Part shown: positions 24,028-36,437 of the stretch, piece by piece
Numbering within the stretch: position 1 is the stretch's first letter
How the letters are laid out: the number at the start of each line of letters is the position of its first letter
DNA from: Asparagus officinalis
Taxonomy: Eukaryota; Streptophyta; Magnoliopsida; Asparagales; Asparagaceae
DNA length: 64,000 nt
NCBI RefSeq assembly: GCF_001876935.1
Contig: NC_033794.1
Span: forward strand, 7,789,662 to 7,853,661
Reading direction: 5' to 3'
The notes under the pieces: model-generated
Seen by the model: the letters and a program-made list of their open reading frames with translations, nothing else
The model's database searches: none
Told to the model about the DNA's origin: nothing
Translations under genes and position numbers: made by a program

Positions 24028-24038
24028 TGTCGTCGCCA
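24021..24038 (-). other. Primer-binding site of Tat-like copy 1
   Basis: Minus strand TGGCGACGACAGTGGGAG, three bases inside the 5' LTR. It begins TGG as expected for pairing to a tRNA CCA end, and TGGCGAC resembles the tRNA-Arg site of Ogre/Retand elements. Copy 2 has one difference. Confidence 0.7.
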
Positions 24039-24041
24039 GTT

Positions 24042-24724
24042 TGTTTGTGTCAGGAACAAGTTCTGTTGTAGAATTTATTATAACTATTTATCGATTACAA
24101 TGAATGCAAAAGAGTGAGCTTCGTACTTTGTAAAACTACTCTTTATAACAAAAATCAAATTACAAGCTCCTTAGAAACAAACGCAGGATCGTTATTTGGA
24201 TCGCTGCTTGCGTGGGATCTTTGCCTGTGCCGGGGGTGCGTACAAACGCAGGATCGTTATTTGGATCGCTGCTTGCGTGGGATCTTTGCCTGTGCCGGGG
24301 GTGCGTTAGCTCGTGGACCACCGAATCACAGATTCTGATTGAATCGTGAAGGTTTTGGGAATTCTTCCTTCATTTATCGAAGTAAGAATTTAAAGTGAAT
24401 ATCTTATCGATGTAAGATGTTCACTCTTTTAAAGATCAAGTTAGAGCTTAGATCTCTAGGAATCGCCAAAAGCTTCTTGAGGATGCTTATGAAGAAGGAA
24501 GACTCTCTCTCTTGCTCCAATTCACCAAAAGCTCAAGTCTCTCTGCTCCAATCTGCTCTCTCTGCTTGGCTCCCCCCTATAGTTTGCGTGTCACCATGAA
24601 CTGGCGCGCCTAAGGCGCGTCACCATGGGTTACTTGTTGGCGTATTTTGTCGTTGCATGTACATTGTTCTCTTCTCAGCCTTGAGTTGTGTTTGGATATC
24701 TATGAGTATTTTTTGACGCCTACA
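24042..24724 (-). repeat. 5' LTR of Tat-like copy 1
   Basis: 683 bp. Contains a perfect 65-bp tandem duplication (24181 and 24246) and GGCGCGCC next to AAGGCGCG, both missing from the other LTR. Confidence 0.9.
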
Positions 24725-24975
24725 TATATCATAAAATAGTAAAATTTTGACTCCATAAAATTACTTGCCAATGGGTCAAAATAAATAAAAATAGCCAAAA
24801 ATCATGGGTTATTATTTATGAAATCATGAATTTTGGACTCAACCCAAGTATTTGTCAATGAATCAAAATAACTAAAGTTGGCTAAAAATCACGGGTAGCT
24901 CATGAAATTTAAATTTTGTGAAATTATTTACAAATGGGTCTAAATTACTAAAAATGATAAAAAATTATGGGTTAT
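24725..24975 (+). repeat. Satellite array A, block 3
   Basis: About three monomers separating the two Tat-like elements. It ends in the target duplication GTTAT of copy 2. Confidence 0.92.
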
Positions 24976-26076
24976 TGTTTGCGTCAAAAGTTGGTTTTGC
25001 TGTGGAATTCATTATATCTTCGGTCGATTACAACAAATTCAAAGAAATAGCCTTTTTATAAGACTTCTTTTACACAACAAAATAAAAATTATAACTCTTG
25101 AGAAACAAACGCAGGATCGTTGTTTGGGTCGCTGCTTGCGTGGGATCTTTGCCTGTACCGGGAGCGCTTTGACTCGTGGACCACCGAATCACAGATTCTG
25201 ATTGAACCGTGAGGGGTTTAATGATTCTTCCTTCGTTTATCGAAGTAAGAATTTGAAGCGAATATCTTATCGATGTAAGATGTTCACTCTTCTAAAGATC
25301 AAGTCAGAGCTTAGATCTCTAGGAATCGCCAGAAACTTCTTGAGGATGTTTGTGAAGAAGGAAGACTCTCTCTCTTGCTCTAATTCACCAAAACTCAAGG
25401 CTCTCTGCTCTAATCTCTCTGGAAAATGCTCAGCCTCTGTCAATGATGGCCATAGGGGGGTATTTATAGCCTCCTTAGACGATAACTGAAGAAATAGCCG
25501 GTCAATAACTGTCTCTTTAGGCGCGGCAGCTGATGCTGTCGCGGCTAAAGGGCGCGACAGTCGACAATGAAAGGGCGCGGCAGCCGACACTGCCGCGGCT
25601 AAAGGACGCGGCAGTCGACACTGTCGCGGCTAAAGGGGCAGTTACACCCACGTTCATACGTGTTTGAAACTGTTCTCCCACGACCTTTAACCACCTTTTT
25701 CGTGGTTTAACTGCTTATCCATGTCAGCACACTTTCTATCTCTAATATGCTGCCACGTGGGCTTCAACAATCATCAGATAACTACATTGTAACTGCTGTA
25801 GCATCCCCTATAATGGCCGCGGTACCATGAGTTGCTGCGCCTTGGTCGCGGCACCACAGGCTGCCGCGTTAGCCGCGGAATCATATGCTGCCGCGCCATG
25901 GTCGCGGCACCATGAGCTGCCGCGCCTTAGCCGCGGCACCAAGTGCTGTCTGTTGGTGTGTACATGTTGTCTCACTTCCTTCGAATGATTCTCTCTGATT
26001 AAGAGGATGGCGTTTATCGTCTTCTCTTTGCCTTGAGTGGTATTTGGATGTCTGTAAGTATTTTTTGACATCTACA
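24976..26076 (-). repeat. 3' LTR of Tat-like copy 2
   Basis: 1101 bp. On the minus strand U3 holds two clusters of GC-rich dyads (25805-25945 and 25519-25640, GCGGCAG...CTGCCGCGGC-type). TATAAATA (25461-25469) follows about 50 bases after the second cluster. Confidence 0.9.
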
Positions 26077-27640
26077 GATACCCCCTCCAAAGTATCACAG
26101 ACTCATCATTTTGAAGAGGAGTCTGGGACACTTTGGATATGATAAGTTTTCCTTACAATTTCTTCAGTACTTTGTTGAGGAAGTTGCGTAACATATTCTA
26201 TGGATGGCTTTAATCCTTGACTTCTTCATCTTTTAGCTTATTCAGTGCTTTGTAGAATAGCTAAAATCCCTCCGGTGCTGTGTTTATCGCGTGGCCGTTG
26301 TCGAAGTCTTGAATTTGAACTGCCGTCGAAGAATGGAGAAATAGTTTATACTCATATGCTCCATTGGAGTGTTCGGGAAATAGTTTAACCTCATATACCC
26401 GTTAGGAGGTTTAGGTTATCCCTAAGAATATTATGAGTGATATTCTCCAGAAACTTCCTGTTGAAGGTAGGGAAACAGTTTAGACTCGTGTACCTATTGG
26501 AGTATTCTGGTCTCTTTTTTGTTAGTAGAGATGAACCCGATGATGGAGAGGAAGAATTTTATATTCTATCTCCTGGTCTCTTGTTTGTTGGTAGAGATGA
26601 ACCCGATGATGGAGAGGAAGAATTTTATATTCTATCTCCTGGTCTCTTGTTTGTTGGTAGAGATGAACCCGATGATGGAGAGGAAGAATTTTATATCCTA
26701 TCTCCTAGTGTAAAAGAAACTCAAAGTGGGATCTCCACTTGGAGAATCTGAACTGGTTTGAATAATCCTGACTGTCATAGGGTTTGATTATTCAATTCAA
26801 AAGTAGACCTCTCGTTCATGGAATGAATCGAAAGGGGATTTTGGTTAGGATCCTGACTGTAGTAAGGTTTGACCAAGTGGGAGTTTTGAGGCGATCCTGA
26901 CTGTTTAAAAATTTGATTATTCGATTTGTGGACCTCTCGTTCATTGAAGGAATCGAGAGGGGATTTTGGTTGTGGTCCTAACTGTTTAAAGGTTTGACCA
27001 AATGGGGACTTGAGACGATCCTAATTGTTTAAAGGTTTGATCGTTCAATTTGTGGACCTCTCGTTCATGAAAGGAATCGAGAGGGGATTTTGGCTTTGGT
27101 CCTAATTGTTTAAAGGTTTGACCAAATGGGGTTTTGTGAGGGAAGATTGATCCAACGAAGTGATCAAATCTCATCTCAACAAAAAAAGTATTCGGAAATC
27201 ACCGTGGGGATGTAGTATTTATCACTTTGTTTGTAATGATCGGGTTATCCCTAAGAAAATTACATATAGCATTCTTCCGAGAACTTCCCGTTACATGAAC
27301 TATCCATCCCAGCTTTTCTTATGAAACTGGGTTTACCATTACATTCAGCTGCATGATCGGGTTATCCTTAAGAGTACTATGCATGGCGCTCTCCAGAAAC
27401 TTCCCATGAAAGAAAGGAAATAGTTTAAACTCATATACCTGTTGAAGTATCGAGGAGCAGTTTATACCCGTATACTCTTCGGAATGAGATGAAGAAGCAG
27501 TTTATACTTGTATACTTATCGGAGTCAGATGAAGAAGCAGTTTATACTCGTATACTCTTCGGAGTTAGGGGAAAACAGTTTATACTCGTGTATCCAATGG
27601 AGTATTGTCTTCTTTAATTGGCTTGTTTCGTCGTTATGAT
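26077..27640. repeat. Tandem-repeat 3' region of Tat-like copy 2
   Basis: The polypurine tract sits at the LTR edge. Units of 66 bp (three full copies, 26505-26705) give GLLFVGRDEPDDGEEEFYIL per unit on the plus strand. Units of about 125 bp around CCTAACTGTTTAAAGGTTTG and CCTCTCGTTCATGG lie at 26760-27130. Units of about 45 bp with CAGTTTATACTCGTATAC lie at 27420-27600. Families and order match copy 1, with fewer units. Confidence 0.85.
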
Positions 27641-27658
27641 GTCGGTGTCAATTAGGGC

Positions 27659-30282
27659 TTAGATCTTGTTTTTGAGTCCAAAGCAAATATTGGTAGGATG
27701 AAGAACCCTTCTGTGGTATGCACAGTAGTTTGGATCTGTAATCATCTTAACACCCTCCTGATCTTTAATAGGCGGTAGCTCAATTTTATCATTGGCGAGG
27801 AGGTATTCTAATATGGCTGGAGCTTCATCGTCTTCGAAAGAATACTCTTTTTGGAACCTCGGATCGAGAGTTGCGTTCACAGGAATTGTGGATGTCGTCG
27901 ATTGAACTCTCTCAACTTTTTTTCTTTTAAGAAAGTGTTCAGCTTGTTCACCACGTAGTTTTAACTCTTTCCAAGTGGTGGATGGTACGACCCCCAGGGC
28001 TTCCAAGACATCACCCCCAGAGTTTCCAGGACATCGATGGAGAGGTTATTATGACATGTTTGCAGGATGAACTCCTCTGTAACAGGATCTCTGCAATTCA
28101 TTGCTTTGCCACGGAAGCGCTTGACAAAATCGTCGACTGACTCTCCGTCTTTTTGCTTCTCATCCAGAAGGGTTCCGATTGACACTTCGGTGTCATCATC
28201 GAAGAAGTTGCTGAGGAACAAACTTTCTATGTCATCCCAGCAATTGATACTCCTTAGCTTGAGACGTCGGTACCAATCGAAGGCGGGCCCACGAAGGGTG
28301 CCAACGAATGACCGGACCATTAAAGCCTCGTTTCCAGAGATCATGCCAAAATGAGACTTGAAATAAATCAAGTGTTGAATCGGCGAACTCTTCCCCTTAA
28401 ACGGTGTGAAGTTAATCAGATTGAACTTCGCCGGGTACGGTATTAAATCCCATTCCCTTGGGTAGGGACATGGAATACCCGTCTTCTTAACTTCTTGAGC
28501 TGTCATCAAAGCATTGACTTTGTTTTCAAGCTCTTTCATTTTCTCGTCATCATATATGTCTTCATTCGAAGGACGTTGAGGAGAATGAGTTAGACCACCC
28601 CCTGTAAAAGGTGCCATCGAACCACCCCCAATATCGTTATTGGGAGGATGTACTAAACCACCCCCAGCGTTATTGCTATTTGTATCAGCCATAATGACTT
28701 CATCCACTTCTGGATCACTATCATCTGCCACATTCTGAGTGTGGCGGCTGGATTCAGCTCGCTGACTGGACTCTGGAGGTTGAGGCCGTTGAGCTAGCAA
28801 TTCCTTCATTTGTTGGATAGCCAACTCCATCTCTGTCTTCATCTCAGCTTTAATTTCTTCACGTTGTTTCGTTAGAGCTTCTTGAAGCATTTGAGCAAAT
28901 TGATCAGAGGTGATTGTGAGTACTTCTCTGGTTTGTCCCGTGCTAGACATTGTATCATCAGAAGCGATTGCAGAACAAGTGTCCGAGAATTCATCCTCCG
29001 AGGACATTCCTTCTTGCATTCTTTTGTAATCTCTGCGTCTGATTGCTCCTAATTGGAGTCGAGATATCCTTTGAGCAATTCTTGGATTGACTTTTCCTTT
29101 CGGTGAAAAGTCGGGATTTAAGTCACTTGAATGCCGCTTAGACTTTCTTTTATCAGCCACGTTGACGGTGACTTCAGGGAATTCATCATCTTGGGCAGCT
29201 AATTTTCTTTTGCGGAAATGTCTCGGTCTCAGCTTAGGCTTCGACAATACAAAGACTCTTCGTGGGATGGCTTCTCGTTTGAAACAGTCACATTCTGATA
29301 ATGCTGCTTTAACGAGTCGTGCACAGGAACAATGAGAGTTTATTTCTCGAATAACTATCTTTCGAAAATTATTCACATCCCCAACTTGATAATACGATTC
29401 ATCGGTATGATTGCCAAAAAATCGCATCGTCTGTTGGCATGACCTCCCAGGTATGACGATATCATTTGGTGAATGCGTCTTCTTCTGGGGGTGTAAAACC
29501 TTGTTGGCATTCTCAGGACAATTTATTTTTGTCTTTGAGCGATCCAATGTTATGTCGGGAGTCGCACGTTTAAAACCATCCCCTTGCGGGTATGGAGTCT
29601 TAACAGGCTCCGAATGCTGATTTTGCATAAGTCCAGACTTTGGAATCCAAACTTGGCAGAGTTTCAGTGGTTCTTTGGCCACCGTTTCCTTGTTTCTTTC
29701 TCGTCTTTGTTGTAAGAAAGCACGAGCATGAGCAGCGTTTGCACGACGTTTTTGTATGCGTTCTTTGAGGGTCGAGCGAGCCCTCTTGACAAAAGTCCAT
29801 TCATCCGTCGTTATTTTAGTAGAGATATGAGTGATTGGTTGTTGAGACAACTGAACCACTCGATGTCTCCTCGACTCTAGGTCCGCGTGATAACGAACCC
29901 CGTCGGTTTGTTCCAACGCCTTAGCCATTTGGCGATCGCGGCGCTGACGTTGTCTCTGACGAGCCCTTTTCATCAGTGCCGGTGGGCTTTGATTCGATGA
30001 CTCTTTAACTAGATAAGAGTCATTATGAGCAGAGGTGTTGCGAGTAAAATCCTCAGTAACAATCAGGCGAGAGTCTTCATTCTGTGCCTTCTTTGGCGAA
30101 TAAGTCTTCTTCAATGGTGAGATCCTCTTGTACTTGCGAGACAATAAAGATCTTGAAGAGGACGATGAGAGATATTCCTCAAATTTGGTTTGGTCGAATT
30201 CGTATTCAACCATGGACTCAACCAGTATCTTGATCATTGGCTGCGACACGACGGTCTCGGCAGCGAGACCGTTGGCTCCCAC
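27659..30282 (-). pseudogene. gag of Tat-like copy 2, one frameshift
   Basis: A 773-codon frame (30282-27961) covers the basic N-terminal half, a coiled coil (MLQEALTKQREEIKAEMKTE), and the capsid domain (IPCPYPREWDLIPYPAKFN; FDWYRRLKLRSINCWDDIES; FVKRFRGKAMNCRDPVTEEF). A short duplication around 28000-28020 (ACCCCCAG, TTCCA.GACATC repeated) then shifts the frame. The end of the protein continues in the frame 28006-27659, with the knuckle-like YCAYHRRVLHPTNICFGLK and a stop. The frame begins at a GTG inside the primer site; the first ATG is 30237 (MIKILVESM). Close to functional apart from this one slip. Known Tat gags form the capsid of the particle. Confidence 0.85.
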
Positions 30283-30296
30283 TGTGGTCGCCAGCT

Positions 30297-31267
30297 TGTT
30301 TGTGTCAATATCTTCGGTCGATTACAACAAATTAAAAGAAATAGTCTTTTTTATAAGACTTCTTTTACACAACAAAATAAAAATTACAACTCTTGAGAAA
30401 CAAACACAGGATCGTTGTTTGGATCGCTGCTTGCGTGGGATCTTTGCCTGTGCCGGGAGCGCTTTGACTCGTGGACCACCGAATCACAGATTCTGATTGA
30501 ACTGTGAAGGGTTTAATGATTCTTTCTTCGTTTATCGAAGTAAGAATTTGAAGCGAATATCTTATCGATGTAAGATGTTCGCTCTTCTAAAGATCAAGTC
30601 AGAGCTTAGATCTCTAGGAATCGCCAGAAGCTTCTTGAGGATGTTTGTGAAGAAGGAAGACTCTCTTTCTTGCTCTAATTCACCAAAAGCTCAAGGCTCT
30701 CTGCTCTAATCTGCCCTGGAAATGCTCCGCCCTGTCAATGATGGCCATAGGGGGGTGCAGCGGCTATTGGCGCGGCAGCATGAACTGCAGCGGCCACAGG
30801 GGCAGTTACCAGCACGTTCCATCGTGCTTGAAACTGTCCTCCCACGACTTTTAACCACCTTTTTCGTGGTTTAACTGCTTGTACACGTCAGCACACGTTC
30901 TATTTCTGATACGCCGCCACGTAGACTTCACATAATCATCACATAACTACCTCGTAACCGCTGTAGCATCCCCTATAGTAGCCGCGGCACCATGGATTGC
31001 CGCGCCCAAGCCGCGGCACTATGAACTGCCGCGTCTTAGCCGCGGCACTATGAGCTGCCGCGCTGTAGCCGCGGCACCATGTACTGCCGCGCCCACACGC
31101 TGTAGTTTGCATTGTTCTGTGAATTCACATTGTTTTGTGTTGATTCATAGATTCTTTTGCTTCCTTTGGGCTTGTATGATCTCCCATGACTTAGATACTG
31201 ATGTTTATCACCTTCTCTTTGTCTTGAGTGGTATTTGGATGTCTGTAAGCATTTTTTGACATCTACA
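30297..31267 (-). repeat. 5' LTR of Tat-like copy 2, TATA region deleted
   Basis: 971 bp. Compared with 24976-26076, the bases between CATAGGGGGG and the GC-rich dyads are missing, including TATAAATA. GC-rich dyads remain at about 30975-31095 and near 30757-30790. Confidence 0.88.
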
Positions 31268-34200
31268 GTTATGACTTATAAAATTGTGAATTTTAGACTC
31301 CATGAAACTATTTGCCAATTAGTGGAAACGAGTAAAGTGGTCAAAAAGTATGTGTTATGGCTCATGAAATTATAAATTTTGGACTCTATTATACAAAACT
31401 GTTTGCTTATGTTTCGGAATGTTAAAAAATGGCTAAAAATAGTTGGTTATAGCTCATGAAGTTGTAAAGTTTGGATCCACAAAATTTTTTGTCAATTGGT
31501 TGGAACGACAAAAAATGGCCAAAAATCATGGGTTTATAACTCTTGAAATAATGAATTGTGTACACGCAAAAATTATTTGCTAATAGGTCAAAACGAGTAA
31601 ATGGCCAAAAATTGTGATTTAGAGCTCAAGAAATCTTGAAATTTAACATCTGCGAAACTATTTTCCAATGGGCCTGCATGAATAAAAATGACAAAAAAAT
31701 TATGGGTAAGCTCATGAAATAATGAATTTTGGACTCTTTAAATTATTTTTCAATAGCTGGAAATGACTAAAATAGCCAAAAATCATGGGGTTATAACTCA
31801 TGAAATTATGAATTTTGGACTCTGTGAAATTATTTGTCAATGGGTCTAAAAGGCTAGAAATGGATAAAAATTATGGGTTATAGTTCATGAAATCGTAAAT
31901 TTTAGACTCTACAAAATTATTTGTCAATAGACTAGAACGACTATATTTAGCCAAAAGTTATGAGTTATAGCTCATCAAATGGTGAATTTTGGACTCTTTA
32001 TAATTATTTGCCACTAGGTAAAAATGACTAAAAATGACAAAAGATGGTGAAAAAATGTTGGTGATAACTTATGAAATCATGAATATTAGACTCTGCAAAA
32101 CTATTTACCAATAGACAACAACGACTAAAAATGGCAAAAAATCGCAGGTTATAACTCATAACATCGTGAATTTTAGACTACGTGAAATTATTAGCCGATG
32201 GGGTCCAAAAGACTAAAAATGGTAAAAAAAATCAAGGGTTATAACTTATAATATCATTCATGTTGGACTTCATGAAACTGTTTGCGAATGAGTTGATATG
32301 ACTAAATATAGTAAAAAATCATGGGTTATAACTCATGAAATCTTCAATTTTGGACTCCATGTAATTAGTTTCCAATGAGTTAAAATGATTAAAAATAGCC
32401 AAAATTTCTAAGAAATAGTTCATAACGTTGTGAATTTCCGACTCCAAAAATTATTTGTCAATTGGTAGAAATGACTAAAAATAATTAAAAATGGCTAAAA
32501 ATCATTGGTTATTACTCATGAAATAGTTAATTCTAGATTCTATGAAATTATTTACCACTGAGTCAAAAGAAATAAAAATTGCCAAAAAATCGGGGGTTAT
32601 GGCTTATATAGTAATAAATTTTGCACTCTACAAAAGTATTTGCTAGTGGATCAAAATGAGTAAAAATGGTTAAAAATTATAGGTGCTCATGAAATCATGA
32701 ATTTTAATATCTAAAAAATTAATTTCCAATAAGTCCAAACAAAAAAAGTGGCTAAAAATCATGAGTTCCAACCCATGAAATCATGAGTTTTAGCCTATGA
32801 GAACACATTTACCAATGGGTCGAAACTACTAAAAATTGCCAAAAATCATGGATTATAGCACATGAAGTCATGAATTTTGATTTGTAAAATTATTTGCCAA
32901 TGGGTCGAGATGACTAAAAATTTGCTAATAATCATTAGTTATAAGTTATGAAATTGTGAATTTTGACTCAGCAAACTTTTTTGCCAATGTGCTAAAACAA
33001 CTAAAATTAATTTTTTTATGGCTTATAGCTCATAAAATTGTAAAATTTGGATTCTGCTAAATTATTGGCCAATTGGTCAGAACAACTAAAAGTTGCCAAA
33101 TATTGTGGGTTTATAGCAATTGAAATCATGAATTTTTAACATCAAGAAATTACTGGCAAATGGGTTGAAACGAGTAAAAATAGCTAAAAATCATGGATTA
33201 TAGCTCATGTAATCTTAAAATTTAACTTTCATAAAATTATTTGCCAATGAGTCCAAATGACTTAAAACAATAAAATATCATGGGTTATATCTCATAAAAT
33301 CAAGAATTTTGGACTTTGTAAAATTATTTACCAATGAGTAGAACTGACTAAAAATGGCCAAAAATCCTGGATTATAACTCATAAAATCATAAATTTTGGA
33401 CCCTATGAAATTATTTACCAAAAGGTTGAAAAACTAAAAATAAAAAAAAATTATGGGTTATAGCTTGTGATATCATGAGTCTTGAATTTTGCTAAATTAA
33501 TTTCTAATGGTTCTGTACAACTAAAAATGGTCAAAAATTATGGGTCATAGCTCATGAAACCATGAGTTTTGTCTCTACAAAAATATTTACTAATGGTTCA
33601 AAATAACTAAAATTTACCAAAAATCTTTGGTTATAACTCACGAAAGCATGAATTTTAAACTTCTTAAAATTATTTGTCAAAAGTCAAAACCACTAAAATA
33701 GCCAAAAATCATCAGTTATAACTCATAAAATTGTGAATTTCGAATCGGTAAAATTATTTACCAATGGGCTGAAATGATTAAAATGACTGAAAATTGTAGG
33801 TTATAGCTCGTGAAATTAAAAATTTTAGACTCTGTAAAATTATTAGCTAATGTATCAAAACGAGTAACAATGACTAAAATATGTGGGTTATAGCTTATGT
33901 AATAATGAATCTTGGCTTCTACAAAATTAATTTTAAAAAGGTCTGAACAACTAAAAATGCCCAAAAATTATGGGCGGTGGCTCATAAAATCGTGAGTATT
34001 AGTCTACATTAGAGTGTTTTCTAATGGTTTGAAGCGACTAAAATTTGCCAAAAATCTTAGTGTTATGGCTCATAAAATTGTAAATTTAGAACTATGCAAA
34101 TTATGTGTCAATGGATCAAAATGACTAAAAACGACCTAAAATCATGGGTTAATTATAAATTTTAGATTCTACGAAATTATTTGTAAATGAGTGGAAATGA

Positions 34201-35822
34201 CAAAAAATGGCCAAAAACTATGGGTTAAAGGTCATGATTAGAATCCATAAAATTATTTGCTAATGGCTAAAAATAAGCAAAAATGGCTAAAACTAGTGTG
34301 TTATAGATCATGTAACCCTGAATTTTAGTCACCAAAAGTATTAGCTAATCAGTAGAACGAGTAAAAATAGCCAAAAATCATGGGTTATAGCCAAAAATCA
34401 TGATTTTTAAAATCCATAAAATTACTTGCCAATGGGTGAAAATGAAGAAGAATGACCAAAAGTCGTGGGTTATTATTCATAAAATTTTGAATTTTGGTCT
34501 CTCTGAAATTATTTGCCAATGAGTCAAAATGACTAAAATTGGCCAAAAATCTTGGGTTATAGTTCATGAAATCATAAACTTCAGACTCTTTAAATTATTT
34601 GCCAATGGTTAAAATGACAAAATTAACCAAAGGTGTTGGGTTTATAACTCACGACATTATGAATTTTAGACTCCATGAAATGACCAAAATTGTGGGTCAT
34701 ATAACCCATAAAATTAGAAATTTTGGACTCAGCAAAATATTTGCTAAGGGGTCGAAATGACTAAAAATGGCTAAAAATCATGGGTTGTTACTCATGAAAA
34801 TTAAATTTTAAACTCTATGAAAATATTTACCAATAGGTCGGAACAACTAAAAATGACCAATAATTATAGGTTATATAGCTCATAAAACTATAAATTTTGG
34901 ACTTCATAAAATTATTTGCTAATGGGTTGGAACAACTAAAAATAGGCAAAATTTGTGGGTTAGCTTATAAAATCATAAAATTTGAACATCGCAGAATTCG
35001 CTAATAGGTCGAAATGAGTAAAAACAGCCAAAAGTTATGGGTACCAGCTCATGAAATCTTGAATTTAGGCCTCTGCGTAATTATCTACCAATGGGTCAGC
35101 TAAAAGTAACTGAAAATCATGGGTTATAAACTCATAAAATCATGATTTTTAGACTCTGCAAAATTATGTGGCAATAGGTAGAAACAACTAAAAATGATAA
35201 AAAAATGATGGGATATAACTCTGAAAATTATAAAATTTTAACTCTGCAATATTATTTGTCAATAGGTTGAAAAGACTAAAAATGAAAAAAAAACATGAGT
35301 TATAGCTTATAAAATTATGAATTTTAGACTCCAAAATTTATTTGTCAATGAGTCGAAATGACTAAATATAACCAAAAATCATGGGTTATAGCTTAAGAAA
35401 TAGTGAAATTTAGACTCCACATAATTAATTGATAATGGATCGAAAAGACTTAAAATGACAAAAGATCGTGAGTTACAGCTCATGAAATCATGAATTTTGG
35501 ACTCGAAAAATGAATAAAAATGGCCAAAAGTTATGGGTAACAGCTCATGAAATCTTGAATTTAGGTCTCTGCATAATTCTTTGCCAATGGGTGGGCTAAA
35601 ACTGGCCGAAAATCATGGGTTATAAACTCATGAAATTATGATTTTTGGACTCTACAAAATTATGTGGCAATAAGTAGAAACAACTAAAAATGATAAAAAA
35701 TGATGGATTATAACTTTGAAAATTATAAATTTTTAACTCTACAAAATTATTTGTGAATGGGTTGAAAAGACTAAAAATGATAAAAAAAACGTGAGTTATG
35801 GCTCATGAAATTATGAGTTTTA
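31268..35822 (+). repeat. Satellite array A, block 4
   Basis: About 54 monomers, same orientation. Around 35040-35330 and 35520-35820 a run of three to four monomers recurs (GGGTTATAAACTCATGAAAT and neighbours), pointing to a local higher-order duplication. Confidence 0.95.
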
Positions 35823-36437
35823 TGTAGAAACGAATAAAATGAGGTTGAAGTTCAGGAAATTTAACGAAGAAAACAGTTTGGAGGTTTCCCGGTCGATCGC
35901 GACCAAGGGTACGATCGACCGAAAACGTGCACGCTACAGGGTAGTTTCTGGATCTCTGGCCGGTCTGACCGAAAATGTGAGTTAATTTCTAGCGTTCTGT
36001 TCGGTCGACCGTGATGGTTTCGGTGGTCGACCGTGATGGTTTTAGCGGTCGACCGCCAATCGGGTTTTGGCCTGATTCTGGTTTTATATTCTGATTGGGT
36101 TTGTGTTTTGATATATATTGAAACACGTTTTTTAGGGTTTAGTAAGGTTGAAAAGGGGTTATTTGGTGTACAGAAAAGAGAGTTTTCTGAGCAATTTGTT
36201 TGGGGTTTGTGTGAGGGATTTGAGAGCTTTGTTTGAGAGATTTTGTAATATCTATTTGTACCCTCTTCTCTATTAGTGAAAACTCATCCCCTTCTTACCC
36301 CGTGGGTGTAGGCAACTTGCCAAACTACGTAAAATTCGTTGTTTGTGTTCGTGTTGTTAATTTTGTGTTTGTGTGTCCTTCTCTCTCGGCGACTTCGTGT
36401 TTCCTCGGACCCCAAAAAGAGGCTTCTGAGCCCAACA
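35823..36437 (+). mobile_element. Solo LTR, Ty1/copia type
   Basis: 615 bp, TGTAGAAACG...GAGCCCAACA, with the exact target duplication TTTTA (35818-35822, 36438-36442). U3 carries GGTCGACC dyads, several 28 bases apart (35887-36060), before TATATATT (36112). The 3' part has CCCCGTGGGTGTAGGCAACT and an ACGTAAAATTCGTTGTTTGT stretch, typical of copia LTRs. Confidence 0.85.

Larger units (their letters stand above)
13835..24724 (-). mobile_element. Gag-only Tat-like Ty3 LTR retrotransposon, copy 1 (with nested element)
   Basis: Two LTRs (13835-14416 and 24042-24724) begin TGTTTG and end CCTACA as read on the plus strand, with exact target duplications TATAT at 13830-13834 and 24725-24729 in satellite A. 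Read on the minus strand the order is LTR, primer-binding site TGGCGACGACAGTGGGAG (24021-24038), gag (23994-20886), a region of tandem repeats, a polypurine tract (just right of 14416), LTR. No protease, reverse transcriptase or integrase is found. The gag type, the primer site starting TGGCGAC (compare the tRNA-Arg site of Ogre/Retand) and the repeat-rich 3' region fit the Tat lineage, whose hypervariable 3' UTRs are known. A 3.2 kb element is nested at 16098-19314. Confidence 0.85.
24976..31267 (-). mobile_element. Gag-only Tat-like Ty3 LTR retrotransposon, copy 2
   Basis: LTRs at 24976-26076 and 30297-31267, TGTTTG...TCTACA as read on the plus strand, with exact target duplications GTTAT (24971-24975, 31268-31272). 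Minus-strand order is the same as copy 1: LTR, primer site (30276-30293), gag (30282-27659), tandem-repeat region, polypurine tract at 26077, LTR. As in copy 1 no pol gene follows gag, and the junction between gag and repeats is in the same place. Different target duplications show that the two copies inserted separately. Confidence 0.88.
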
